Assembly: GCA_040754075.1 (NCBI GenBank)
Contig: JBFMDH010000021.1
Span: forward strand, 1-64,000
DNA: 64,000 bases
Direction: 5' to 3'
DNA from: Acidobacteriota bacterium
GTDB taxonomy: Bacteria; Acidobacteriota; Blastocatellia; UBA7656
Program-made: the position numbers and the translations under genes
Shown: in pieces, positions 34,939 through 43,786 of the stretch
Layout of the letters: each line of letters opens with the position of its first letter
How positions within the stretch are numbered: the first letter of the stretch is position 1
The notes under the pieces: model-generated
What the model was told of the DNA's origin: nothing
Database searches by the model: none
Seen by the model: the letters and a program-made list of their open reading frames with translations, nothing else

Positions 34939-37134
34939 TTATTCCGGCTGGTAAATCCAGGCGCTCGCGTTGGCGGACATATTGTTCGATTCGGCGCTGT
35001 AACCGCCGACAATCAACACCTCGCCATTTTGTAAGAGCGTCGCTGTCGCATAAAACCGCGTGGTGCCCATGCCGCCTTTAACCGCCGCGAAAAGCCCTGT
35101 CGCCGGGTCATAAACTTCCGCGCGCCCGCCGCCGGCGACTAAAATTTTCCCGTTACTCAGCAACACCACCGCATCGCGGATTTTGTAGCGCGCAGTATTC
35201 AGTTTTCCGGTAGGCGTAAACTGGCGAGTTTGCGGGTCAAAGATTTCGGCACTGGCATAACGCCCTTCGTACAGTGTCACATTCGAGCCGCCGATGATGA
35301 TGACGCGACCATCGGGCAAAAGTTCTGCCGAGTGTTTGAAGCGCACGACGCTCATCTTCCCCGCTGCGGTAAATTGATTATTCACCGGGTCGTAGATTTC
35401 CGCTGTATCGCTCACTTGAATCGTCGCGTGTCGCGCATCCGAGCCACCCGTGACCAAAACTCGTCCGTCTGCAAGTAACGTCGCTGTGTGGTCGGCGCGT
35501 TTTTCATGCATCTTTGCCGCAAGCGTAAAAACGCCGGTCATCGGGTCATAGATTTCCGTTGTATCGTGATTGGGCAAGTCTTCGCCTTGCCCGCCGGTAA
35601 TCAGCACTTTGCCGTTTTGCAAAAGAGTGGCTTTGTGCGCCAGCCTTTTGGCATGCATGTCGCCGGTCGTTGAAAATTGTCCGGTCGTGGGGTCGTAAAG
35701 TTCTGCGCTCGACAGTGCGCCATAAAAAAATTCGCTGTCCGAACCGCCCGCAATCAGCACTTTGCCATCCGGCAACAGAGTCGCCGTCTGCCCGACCCTC
35801 GGCGTTTTCATTGCGCCGGTTGCGGTGAACTCACCGGTCGCCGGGTCGTAGATTTCCGCGCTGCTTAGAATCGTGCCTTGCTTTTCACGACCACCGGCAA
35901 TCAACACTCTGCCGTCATTTAAAAGCGTCGCCGAGTGATTGAAGCGCGCATCAATCATTGCGCCAACGGGTTTCAAGGTGCCGGTTGCGGTCGGCGCATT
36001 CGTCAGGTCAATGCCAATGCTCAGATATTCAATGCGCTCGCGCCACCGATTGAGCATGTCGCGATTACCTGCTACTGCGCCTTCCCGCGTCACCTCATCA
36101 GGCGGTGGCGCAAGCCTCGCGAGTCGTTCATAAATTGGCAATCGCGCTTCGCCACTGGCGCGTTCAAGCAGATGCCAGAGCGTCAAGGTATCTTTGACAC
36201 GCGCTTCGTTAAGCACAATGGTCAGTTCTTCTTTTCCGCCATTTTGGAAATCGAGTCGTTCGAGCGCGATTTTAAATCGCTTCGTCGCGTCCTCGAAATA
36301 AGGCGTGCCGGGTCCAATGCCGGGCTTGGTCTGGCACATACTTCCGGCAGGTACAAGCGATTCCCGCCCGCCAAGTTTCAACGCTACCCAACCCGATTTA
36401 ACGAAGAGTGTGCTTTCACCTGCGTCGTTGACTTCGAGGCTATAAGCGCACCCCATATCCACTGCAAGCGCGGAAGGGGTTTCGACAAAAAATTCCTGCG
36501 GTGGCGCTAGAATCGTCGCATAAATTTTGCCGCGTTCGAGCGCCAGGCGATGGTTTTTTGCCCCGGCGCTAATCAAACGCAATCGCGTATTCGCGTCTAT
36601 CTCGACCTGTCCGATGATGCCGACTTGAATCATGGCGCGCGACTGGCTATCGGTCTCTACCGTTTCACCCATAGCGATTTTGTCGGTGCGCGTAAGAATT
36701 CGCTGATTGATTTTCGGATTTCCGGTGAGGCGAACGATTTCCCAGGTGACCGGCGGCGATTGAAAATAACGCCACGCAAATATAGCGAGAATGAGCACGA
36801 CAATTGCCATCGTTACAACGACGCCGCGCCGGTTTAAAAATCGAGAGGCAATCCATCCTCTTGAAAGTTCAGGCTGCGGTTTTGCAAAGGCGCTCACCTT
36901 GACCCATTCGGGTTTGCCTGCGGGCGAGGCATCGGGAAGGGTGTATTGTGAAATCAACTGCATCGCAAATTGCTGGCGTGCAAAACTGGCGCGACATCGC
37001 GCACAACTTTTTAAATGCGCATCGAGTTTCGATTGCGCCTGGGCGTCGAGTTCGCCATCCATCGCGCGAATCATCAACTCGCGAAAGCGCGCGGCGCAAA
37101 TCCGGTTTTTCAGTTGTTCGATTGGCTTATTCAT
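34939..37134 (-). CDS. Anti-sigma factor with FecR-like domain and seven-bladed Kelch propeller
   Basis: 731 residues. The N-terminus is a zinc-binding anti-sigma domain (His40-x3-Cys44-x2-Cys47, HLKSCARC). One transmembrane helix follows (about 104-124), then a FecR-like beta domain (about 150-270, VEIDANTRLRLISAGAKNHRLALERG). The C-terminal half (about 385-731) holds seven Kelch-type repeats, each with a LLxDGRVLIAGG-like strand, enough for a closed propeller outside the cytoplasm. The ATG at 37134 lies 4 nt after the stop of the ECF sigma gene and has no ribosome site of its own, so translation is coupled. It probably holds the sigma factor until the propeller or FecR part senses an outside cue. 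Confidence 0.85.
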   Translation of the reverse strand: MNKPIEQLKNRICAARFRELMIRAMDGELDAQAQSKLDAHLKSCARCRASFARQQFAMQLISQYTLPDASPAGKPEWVKVSAFAKPQPELSRGWIASRFLNRRGVVVTMAIVVLILAIFAWRYFQSPPVTWEIVRLTGNPKINQRILTRTDKIAMGETVETDSQSRAMIQVGIIGQVEIDANTRLRLISAGAKNHRLALERGKIYATILAPPQEFFVETPSALAVDMGCAYSLEVNDAGESTLFVKSGWVALKLGGRESLVPAGSMCQTKPGIGPGTPYFEDATKRFKIALERLDFQNGGKEELTIVLNEARVKDTLTLWHLLERASGEARLPIYERLARLAPPPDEVTREGAVAGNRDMLNRWRERIEYLSIGIDLTNAPTATGTLKPVGAMIDARFNHSATLLNDGRVLIAGGREKQGTILSSAEIYDPATGEFTATGAMKTPRVGQTATLLPDGKVLIAGGSDSEFFYGALSSAELYDPTTGQFSTTGDMHAKRLAHKATLLQNGKVLITGGQGEDLPNHDTTEIYDPMTGVFTLAAKMHEKRADHTATLLADGRVLVTGGSDARHATIQVSDTAEIYDPVNNQFTAAGKMSVVRFKHSAELLPDGRVIIIGGSNVTLYEGRYASAEIFDPQTRQFTPTGKLNTARYKIRDAVVLLSNGKILVAGGGRAEVYDPATGLFAAVKGGMGTTRFYATATLLQNGEVLIVGGYSAESNNMSANASAWIYQPE

Positions 37135-37138
37135 CCAA

Positions 37139-37711
37139 TTAAAATGTATTTCGCAAATGCGCCAGTTTTTGCGCCAGTAAATCGCGGGCGCGAAACAATC
37201 TGGAAGCGACTGTGCCTTTTGAACAATTCAGGCGGTCGGCGATTTCCGCGATGTTTAGCCCTTCAATATCTTTGAGAATGACGATGATGCGCATCTTGGG
37301 TTTCAAACTGAGCAACGCCCGGTTGATTTGCGCCTGCACCTGTTGCCTGAGCACACCGGTTTCAACCGGTCTGGTCGTCAGGCTCACCGGCAAGCCGATG
37401 TGCGATTCAATATCTTGGTGATTTTCGCGTTTTTCACGCATTCGGGAATTGAGACTGCTATTGACTGCGAGACGATAAAACCACGTCGCAAAACTCGACC
37501 GGCGTTCGTACTTATCAAGCTTTTGATAGACGCGCATAAAAATTTCCTGTGTGAGGTCTTCAGCCAAATCGTGGCGTCCGGTCATGCCATAAGCCAGCCG
37601 GTAAGCCCGCGAATAGAAACGGTCATAGAGTTCCGGGAAGGCTTCCGCCCGCCCGGCGAGCGCACACTCGACCAGTTCCTCATCGGTTCGATAATCCGGC
37701 AAACTCAGCAC
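37139..37711 (-). CDS. RNA polymerase ECF sigma factor
   Basis: 190 residues from a GTG start at 37711. Region 2 reads FYSRAYRLAYGMTGRHDLAEDLTQEIFMRVYQKL and includes the DLTQEIF core-binding motif. Region 4 has the HTH NIAEIADRLNCSKGTVASRLFRAR. There is no region 1 or 3, as expected for group 4 factors. The downstream overlapping-type gene is its anti-sigma factor. Which promoters it reads is unknown; auto-regulation of the operon down through DoxX and the dioxygenase is plausible. Confidence 0.92.
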   Translation of the reverse strand: MLSLPDYRTDEELVECALAGRAEAFPELYDRFYSRAYRLAYGMTGRHDLAEDLTQEIFMRVYQKLDKYERRSSFATWFYRLAVNSSLNSRMREKRENHQDIESHIGLPVSLTTRPVETGVLRQQVQAQINRALLSLKPKMRIIVILKDIEGLNIAEIADRLNCSKGTVASRLFRARDLLAQKLAHLRNTF

Positions 37712-37835
37712 CTTGTTTTCGATTGCTTACACGATTGGTTTAGACAGGCTGGGAAAATAAATTTATCCAAAAAATTTTAGACAGGCCGGGTAGATATTTT
37801 TATCCAAAATATTCAACCAATTCAGGTAAATTTAA

Positions 37836-38249
37836 TTACTCAGATTCGCTTCTCGACAAAATCAGTTCATTGCATCGGTCGGCAACTATCGGATAGCGTG
37901 TTGCCAAGCTTGAAAGAACTGAGTTCATTTTGTCTCTTTGCAGAAAAGGATAGGTATCCAGATGTAAAGCTATCTGGATTTTCCTCAAGTCATCGCCTTG
38001 TTCCAGCCACTGATCGGTTACGTTTGTCAGTGCATGACCGTTGTCACTGGTTGACCAAATTAGAATTGCAAATAAATCAGCTACGATTCCCCATGTCCAT
38101 TCTGGCGGTATATCGTTGTAAAGACGCTCCGCTAAATTGTTTTCCCCATATTCAAGAAGCAATTTATCAACCAGAGCAAACCTTTCTGAACCTGAACCTC
38201 CACGTTCAGCTTTTATCATTGCTAAAGTATCTTGCAAAATTCGGTTCAT
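37836..38249 (-). CDS. Hypothetical protein
   Basis: 137 residues, ATG at 38249 with a GAGA-type ribosome site. Mostly alpha-helical with a normal soluble composition (RFALVDKLLLEYGENNLAERLY and WTWGIVADLFAILIWSTSDN). No family recognised. It lies 23 bp after the GlmU stop on the same strand and is probably co-transcribed with glmU. Codon use looks natural, so it is likely real. Its coding sequence is more AT-rich than that of its neighbours, which hints at later acquisition. Confidence 0.6.
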   Translation of the reverse strand: MNRILQDTLAMIKAERGGSGSERFALVDKLLLEYGENNLAERLYNDIPPEWTWGIVADLFAILIWSTSDNGHALTNVTDQWLEQGDDLRKIQIALHLDTYPFLQRDKMNSVLSSLATRYPIVADRCNELILSRSESE

Positions 38250-38272
38250 CGTTATCTCACGCGGCTTAACGT

Positions 38273-39661
38273 TTATCTAAGTTTCTTCTTCACCACAGCG
38301 GGCACGCCGACGGCTAAGGAATCGGGCGGCACGTCTTTGGTGACCACAGTGCCTGCGCCGGTGACTGAACCAGTGCCGACGCGCACAGGCGCAACCAACA
38401 TGGTATCGCTGCCGATTTTTACGTTGTCTTCAATGTGGGTTTCATGTTTGCGAACCCCGTCATAATTGCAGGTGATGGTGCCCGCGCCGATGTTGACTTT
38501 TTCACCAAGCGTCGCGTCGCCAAGATACGCGAGGTGCTGCGCCTTAGTGCCTTTGCCGATTTTCGATTTTTTCACTTCAACGAAATTGCCAATTACCGAC
38601 TTCTCATCAAACTCGGCGTTCATTCTCAAGCGCGCAAAGGGACCGACCTGAACTTGATTATGCAAAGTGCAATCTTCAATAACGCAGGAATTTTTTATGG
38701 TCACCTCATCGCCGACCTGCACATCTTTGAGCCGCGTCCACGATTGAATCGTGCAGCCCGCGCCGATGCAACTGCGACCTTCGATGATAACCTGCGGGTG
38801 AATGACGGTGTCCTGTCCGATTTCAACATCGGCATGAATGTAAGTCGTCGCCGGGTCAATAATGGTCACGCCCGCAAGCATCAATTCGCGCAATTTCTTT
38901 TCGCGCAAATCGCGTTCAAGTTCGGCAAGCTCGACACGGGTGTTGATGCCGCGAACTTCATCCGGGTTTTCATAACAAAACAATCCCAGGCGTTTGCCTT
39001 GATTCATTAGAATTTGCGGCACGTCGGTTAAATAAAATTCGTTTTGCGCGTTATCGCTACTCAGATAATCGAGCGCGCCAACGAGCGACTGAGGATTGAA
39101 ACAATAGATGCTGACATTGACCTCTTTGATGGCGAGTTCTTCGGGTGAGCCGTCTTTTTGTTCAACGCAACGCAGGTAGTTCCCTTCCGCGTCGCGAATG
39201 ATGCGTCCGTAACCGAAGGGGTCTTCGAGTCGCACGGTCAAAACCGTCGCGTCGTTGCGTTCGGCGTGGTGCTGCGCGACCAGTCGTTCGAGCATGGCGC
39301 TTTGCATCATCGGCACATCGCCCGCGGTAACGACCAGGGGATGGGTTTTGCCTGCAAGGAGTTCCCGCGCTGCCATGACGGCGTGTCCTGTGCCGCGTTG
39401 CTCGGTTTGCAGCGCGAAAAGCAATTCGGGATGCGCCGTTGCGCCAGTTTCAACCAGTCGTCTGACTTCATCACGCACCGCCTGTTCAACATCAGCGGCT
39501 TGATGCCCGACGATAGTGATGAGGGATTCGGGGTTGAGCGCAAACGCAGCGCGAACCACATGCGCAACCAGTGGGCGACCCGCCAATTCATGTAGAACTT
39601 TGGCGCGACGCGATTTCATTCGTGTGCCTAAACCGGCAGCCAGTATCATTACATCAGCCAT
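38273..39661 (-). CDS. glmU: Bifunctional GlcNAc-1-phosphate uridyltransferase / GlcN-1-phosphate acetyltransferase
   Basis: 462 residues, the family size. The N-terminal pyrophosphorylase domain has LAAGLGTRMKSRRAKVLHELAGRPL and VTAGDVPM. The C-terminal left-handed beta helix has hexapeptide repeats and the acetyl-CoA site region (HLAYLGDATLGEKVNIGAG and NYDGVRKHET). It makes UDP-GlcNAc from GlcN-1-P, acetyl-CoA and UTP. It lies downstream of YvcK on the same strand. With GlmS in the same window, supply of UDP-GlcNAc for wall and exopolysaccharide is clustered here. Confidence 0.97.
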   Translation of the reverse strand: MADVMILAAGLGTRMKSRRAKVLHELAGRPLVAHVVRAAFALNPESLITIVGHQAADVEQAVRDEVRRLVETGATAHPELLFALQTEQRGTGHAVMAARELLAGKTHPLVVTAGDVPMMQSAMLERLVAQHHAERNDATVLTVRLEDPFGYGRIIRDAEGNYLRCVEQKDGSPEELAIKEVNVSIYCFNPQSLVGALDYLSSDNAQNEFYLTDVPQILMNQGKRLGLFCYENPDEVRGINTRVELAELERDLREKKLRELMLAGVTIIDPATTYIHADVEIGQDTVIHPQVIIEGRSCIGAGCTIQSWTRLKDVQVGDEVTIKNSCVIEDCTLHNQVQVGPFARLRMNAEFDEKSVIGNFVEVKKSKIGKGTKAQHLAYLGDATLGEKVNIGAGTITCNYDGVRKHETHIEDNVKIGSDTMLVAPVRVGTGSVTGAGTVVTKDVPPDSLAVGVPAVVKKKLR

Positions 39662-39780
39662 AAATTTATCTATCCCATTTCAATCGTTTTGAAAAATAAT
39701 CGGGAACCTCCAAACAGCAGCCTCAATTTTACTGTAAGCGTTCGGGCGACGCGAGAATTTAGTTTGCAGGGAAAAGCCAA

Positions 39781-40842
39781 TCAACAAGTGATTTCAATGT
39801 GTGAAAGATCGGTGATTTCAAAGCGGGGCATTCCGAAAACATCCGTCAAATAGAGGTCAATAATCACCTGCGCCAGTTTTTGCGGGTCGTGACGCACTAC
39901 GCCGTCTTCGCTCAGGAAATCGCTGCGAATGATTTTAAATTCACTACCGGCAAACATCGCTTCGGCTTTTTCACCGAATTCAACCGGCACCGAACCATCG
40001 GCAAAATATTTCTCGCGCAAACTGTGGCTAATCGGCGCGCTGTTGGCGAATACATAATCCAATTTCAAATTCGGGCTGTAATCAAACAGCGCGCGAATAT
40101 GGTCTTCGCCGCCGAAGCCTTCGGTTTCCCCCGGTTGTGTCATGATATTGCAGATATAAATTTTAATCGCCGACGAATTACAAATCGCTTCAACAATGCC
40201 ATCAACCAGCAGATTGGGCATAATCGAGGTATAGAGCGAACCGGGACCGATGGTGATGATGTGCGCTTGTTTGATGGCTTCGAGGGTTTCCGGCAGGGGT
40301 TTGCAATACGGCGGCGCAAGCCATAATTTTTCGATATGTGAACGCGCTGCGGTAATTTTCGATTCGCCTTCGATGGTGCGCCCATCCGTCAGTTTCGCCA
40401 CCAACCTCGCATTCTCCATAGTCGAAGGAAAGATGCGTCCTTTGATGGCGAGCACTTCACTGATGACTTTGATGGCTTCAAAAAAATCGCCGGTGATGTC
40501 GGTTAAAGCGGTGAGCAGAATGTTGCCGATGCTATGGCCCGAAAGTTCACCGCCCGATTCAAAGCGGTAACGCAGCAGTTGCGTGAGCAGATGACGGTCT
40601 TCGGCAAGCGCCACGATGCAATTGCGAATGTCGCCGGGAGCAAGGATTTGAAACTCTTCGCGTAACCGACCGGAACTGCCGCCATCATCGGTTACAGTGA
40701 CGACAGCGGTCAGCAAATCAATCCAATCGGGTATGGAACTTTCCTCTCCGACATACTCTTTCAAGCCTGAGAGCAAGGTGGAAAGACCTGTGCCGCCGCC
40801 AATCGAGACAATTCTCAACCCCGTATTGTGTTTCGCAAGCAT
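39781..40842 (-). CDS. yvcK: YvcK/CofD-like regulator of cell-wall precursor flux
   Basis: 353 residues. It begins with the nucleotide-sugar-binding GGGTGLSTLLSGLK loop and continues with VTVTDDGGSSGRLR, SGHSIGNILLTALT and IITIGPGSLYTSIMPNLLV, all typical of the YvcK (gluconeogenesis factor) branch of the CofD fold. In Bacillus, YvcK (GlmR) binds UDP-GlcNAc and stimulates GlmS when precursor is low. Having GlmS and GlmU nearby fits that role. The gene is 25 bp downstream of the H1-like/TPR gene and 120 bp upstream of glmU. RapZ, its usual neighbour elsewhere, is absent. Confidence 0.9.
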   Translation of the reverse strand: MLAKHNTGLRIVSIGGGTGLSTLLSGLKEYVGEESSIPDWIDLLTAVVTVTDDGGSSGRLREEFQILAPGDIRNCIVALAEDRHLLTQLLRYRFESGGELSGHSIGNILLTALTDITGDFFEAIKVISEVLAIKGRIFPSTMENARLVAKLTDGRTIEGESKITAARSHIEKLWLAPPYCKPLPETLEAIKQAHIITIGPGSLYTSIMPNLLVDGIVEAICNSSAIKIYICNIMTQPGETEGFGGEDHIRALFDYSPNLKLDYVFANSAPISHSLREKYFADGSVPVEFGEKAEAMFAGSEFKIIRSDFLSEDGVVRHDPQKLAQVIIDLYLTDVFGMPRFEITDLSHIEITC

Positions 40843-40866
40843 TTGGGTTTACCACCTCAATCAAAC

Positions 40867-41781
40867 TTAATCTTCAAACAGTAAACCATAACCGGTGATT
40901 TGTTGGAATTCTTCATCGTTGTAGAGGCTGGCAAAGTCTATATCACTTCGAGCGCGGGAACGATTGACAGGTTGAATCGAAATAGCCCGGTTCAAGGCAT
41001 CCAGAGATTTTTTAGGGTTTTGTAAACGCGCGTAAGCGGCAGCCAGTGAATAGAGAATATGGTCTGCCGTGGGTTTTCCCTTCAAGGCTTTTTCAAAGAG
41101 ATTAATTGCTTCCTGAACATTGGCATTGTTCAATTCAAAAACTCCCTGGTCGTACAGAGCTTCGGGGTTTTTCGGGGCGGCAGGAGTGCGCGCCAGTCGC
41201 TGTTCACAAATGGCGATGTATTTTCTCGCGCCGGCAACCACATCCGCCTGATCCGAGAATTTCTGCAGGATGCGCTCAAAGGCATCTCTTGCCGGAGCAT
41301 AATTGTGTTTATTGAAAAGTTTGAGCGCCTGTTCAAATGCTGCCATTGCGGCAAGAGCAGCCTGCGAAGAGTTTTTTCTGGGCAAAACTTCCGGTGATTT
41401 GGCTACAACCGGTTCGGCTCTCCGCAAAGCCTTTTTGCTCACAGGGGCTTTTGCCTTTGCAGTCGGTTTGACCTGAACTTTTGATTTTGTGACAGCTATC
41501 GGCTTGGCTACAGGCTTTTTCAACGCCGCTTTGTTAGTCGAAGCAGCTTTGCCCTTTTTTGCGACAGCCGTCTTTGCAACCGGCTTCTTCGCAACCGCTT
41601 TTTGAACTGTGCTGACAGGCTTTTTCACCTTTAAAGCGGTAATCGGCTTAGATTTCGTTGCAGCTTTTTTTGCTAACGAAGTTTTCGCCTTTTTTGTAAG
41701 GGTCTTCTTACTTGATTTAACTGGAAGTTTTTGAGAGGCAGCAGAGCGGCTCTTATTGGTTTTCGTCGAAAGGCTGCTCAT
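40867..41781 (-). CDS. Lys/Ala-rich histone-H1-like N-terminus fused to TPR domain
   Basis: 304 residues, ATG at 41781 with GAGGAA upstream. Residues 1-135 are almost only Lys, Ala, Val, Thr, Ser and Pro, with repeated KKPVAK and AKKA words as in eukaryotic H1 tails and bacterial H1-like proteins. Residues 140-300 are TPR repeats (ALKLFNKHNYAPARDAFERIL and AINLFEKALKGKPTADHILYSLAAAY). The tail likely binds nucleic acid or polyanions, and the TPR part binds protein; both are inferred from composition. It is first in a likely operon with yvcK. Confidence 0.75.
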   Translation of the reverse strand: MSSLSTKTNKSRSAASQKLPVKSSKKTLTKKAKTSLAKKAATKSKPITALKVKKPVSTVQKAVAKKPVAKTAVAKKGKAASTNKAALKKPVAKPIAVTKSKVQVKPTAKAKAPVSKKALRRAEPVVAKSPEVLPRKNSSQAALAAMAAFEQALKLFNKHNYAPARDAFERILQKFSDQADVVAGARKYIAICEQRLARTPAAPKNPEALYDQGVFELNNANVQEAINLFEKALKGKPTADHILYSLAAAYARLQNPKKSLDALNRAISIQPVNRSRARSDIDFASLYNDEEFQQITGYGLLFED

Positions 41782-42067
41782 AGGTTCCTCACTTTGAAGG
41801 TTTCAATAGCCGTGCCTTCACTGCCGCACATTCTATTTCAGCGAGGTTTATACCAGTAAAATGTTATTAAGTCAACAATTCCGCTGACTTAGCTAAAGTT
41901 TTGGGTAGTGTGCAAAAGTAATTTTTCGGATTCAATTGCTCTCAGGAAAACCGCTTGAATATAATTTGGCGGTGAAAAAATTTTTAATTTTTGAACAGGC
42001 ATTTTATCAACTTTATTTTGTCGCAGATAAATTTTACTTTGCCTCAATAGAAGGGTAACAAGCATAC

Positions 42068-42874
42068 ATGACCGATGTGAATCAACCACTCAAGGGTCGA
42101 ACGGTATTGGTAACGCGAGCCATTGAACAAGCGCAAGAGACCGTCAGTTTGCTCGAAAGCCTGGGCGCAAGGGTGCTTTGTGTGCCGATGATAAAAATTG
42201 TCCCGCCCGATAGCTGGCAAGCAGTTGATCGGGCGATTGACCAACTGGCAAGTTATCACTATCTCATCTTCACCAGCGCCAACGGGGTCAAATTTTTCTT
42301 CGAGCGATTAAACGATTATCTGCATAAAGATTTGTCAAAGCTAACCGCTGCCAAAATCTGCGCTATCGGAGAGGCAACCGCCAGAACGCTTAAAAATTTC
42401 GCCATTAATGCGAACCTCATCGCAACGGACGCCCGAGCCGAAGGTTTACTTAGCGCCATTATTGAAAATGCGGGTGGTGAAGAAAACATTGCGGGTCTCA
42501 GGTTTTTATTACCTCGCGCCCAAGCGGCAAGAGATTTGTTACCGTTGGAACTCGGCAAATTAGGCGCGACCGTGGATGACCTGACGGTCTATCAAACCGT
42601 CAGCACTACGGCTAATCGCGAAGCTTTGGTTGAACAACTCGCTCAAGGCAAAATAGATGTGGTGATGTTTACCAGCCCTTCAACAATTCATCATTTTGTG
42701 GCGCTCATCGGGCAGGAAAATCTTTCCGGGTTGATGCAAACTGTATGGGCAGCCTGCATCGGTTCGGTTACTGCGGCAACCGCCAGAGAGTATCATCTGC
42801 AAAATCTCATTCAACCGCCGGTCTACAGTGCAGCGGCTCTGATAGAGTCCATTGTTGCAGCTTTTACAAAATAA
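42068..42874 (+). CDS. hemD: Uroporphyrinogen-III synthase
   Basis: 268 residues with the bilobed HemD pattern: GRTVLVTRAIEQAQETVSLLESLGA at the start, DYLIFTSANGV-like LIFTSANGVKFFFERL, and later VVMFTSPSTIHHFVALIG. Family sequences are poorly conserved, but these segments in this order are typical. It cyclises hydroxymethylbilane to uroporphyrinogen III in haem and sirohaem synthesis. It is read away from the H1-like/TPR gene, with a 286-bp divergent spacer. No other haem genes are adjacent. Confidence 0.85.
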   Translation: MTDVNQPLKGRTVLVTRAIEQAQETVSLLESLGARVLCVPMIKIVPPDSWQAVDRAIDQLASYHYLIFTSANGVKFFFERLNDYLHKDLSKLTAAKICAIGEATARTLKNFAINANLIATDARAEGLLSAIIENAGGEENIAGLRFLLPRAQAARDLLPLELGKLGATVDDLTVYQTVSTTANREALVEQLAQGKIDVVMFTSPSTIHHFVALIGQENLSGLMQTVWAACIGSVTAATAREYHLQNLIQPPVYSAAALIESIVAAFTK

Positions 42875-42907
42875 ATTGTTACGAAATAAAAATATCTCGC
42901 CGATAGC

Positions 42908-42937
42908 TTGTCACTCGTTGGCGGTGTCTAGTATATT
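42908..42937 (+). promoter_or_regulatory. Candidate promoter for the DUF4870 gene
   Basis: TTGTCA at 42908-42913 and TATATT at 42932-42937, 18 nt apart, start 58 nt upstream of the ATG at 42995. GGGGGAT precedes that ATG as the ribosome site. Confidence 0.5.
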
Positions 42938-42994
42938 GCGGCGCGGGGTACTTCATTTCCGGTTCAGAATAATTGCAAAGGGGGATATAGATAC

Positions 42995-43612
42995 ATGAGC
43001 AGTCAGCCACCATATGGAAACCCGCCGGGCGGATATCCGCCACCGCCGGGAGGAAGTTATCCGCCGCCAGGGGGAGGCTATCCACCGCCACAGGGAGGTG
43101 GTTTTCCGCCACCACAGGGCGGAGGCTTTCCGCCGCCGGGAGGTGGAGGTTATGGTTACGGAGGTGGAGGAGGTTTGCCACCGCCACAAGACAATAAAAC
43201 CAAAATTGGAGGGTTGAGCTATAACGTCGCAGCCATGCTTTGCTACATACCAAGCTGTTTGTGCTGCATCAACCTCATCCCTTGTATTTTATGGCTTGCC
43301 AGCGAGCCGAAAGAAAGTCGCTTTGTACGCTTTCATGCATTGCAAGGCTTGCTGTTGTGGGGCGTGTATTTTGCCATCTACATCATTTTCTACGTTCTGA
43401 GTATTGCATTAGGTATGGGGAAAGCGGTTACAACGACTTCTGATAATCCATTCGGTGCAGCATTCGCCGGAGGAAATCTGATACTCAGCTTGATTCAAAT
43501 GGCTATTGTTTTAGCCATCATAATCGTTCACATCATCGGAATGATTAAAGCCAACCAGGGGCAAATGTGGAAACTCCCACTAATCGGCGACATCGCGGAA
43601 AAGAATTCGTAA
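42995..43612 (+). CDS. DUF4870-type membrane protein with Pro/Gly-rich N-terminus
   Basis: 205 residues. Residues 1-66 are a low-complexity run of PPGGYPPP-like repeats, visible as a tandem DNA repeat, ending YGYGGGGGLPPPQ. Residues about 70-195 hold three or four membrane helices in the DUF4870 pattern, with AAMLCYIPSCLCCINLIP and SRFVRFHALQGLLLW. DUF4870 proteins have no known activity. The repeat could vary in length between strains. The gene ends at a strong terminator and seems to be monocistronic. Confidence 0.8.
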   Translation: MSSQPPYGNPPGGYPPPPGGSYPPPGGGYPPPQGGGFPPPQGGGFPPPGGGGYGYGGGGGLPPPQDNKTKIGGLSYNVAAMLCYIPSCLCCINLIPCILWLASEPKESRFVRFHALQGLLLWGVYFAIYIIFYVLSIALGMGKAVTTTSDNPFGAAFAGGNLILSLIQMAIVLAIIIVHIIGMIKANQGQMWKLPLIGDIAEKNS

Positions 43613-43630
43613 ATCGCGGTTGAATTTTCC

Positions 43631-43673
43631 AAGCGAAAGCCTGTCTGCTTGATTTACAGACAGGCTTTCGCTT
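43631..43673 (+). terminator. Terminator after the DUF4870 gene
   Basis: A perfect 17-bp stem (AAGCGAAAGCCTGTCTG with its complement) and a 9-nt loop, 19 bp after the stop. The base of the stem is A-rich/T-rich on both sides, so it could also work for the convergent CPBP gene that ends at 43787. Confidence 0.8.
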
Positions 43674-43786
43674 TATGGCTTTAATGAACTGACAAACCCT
43701 CAAAGTCGTCGCTAATCGATTCTCCCCAATCCAAACCTGTAGCTTTAAGAAAATGACAAGTTTGAATTTTTGGGTTCGCTCGTCAT

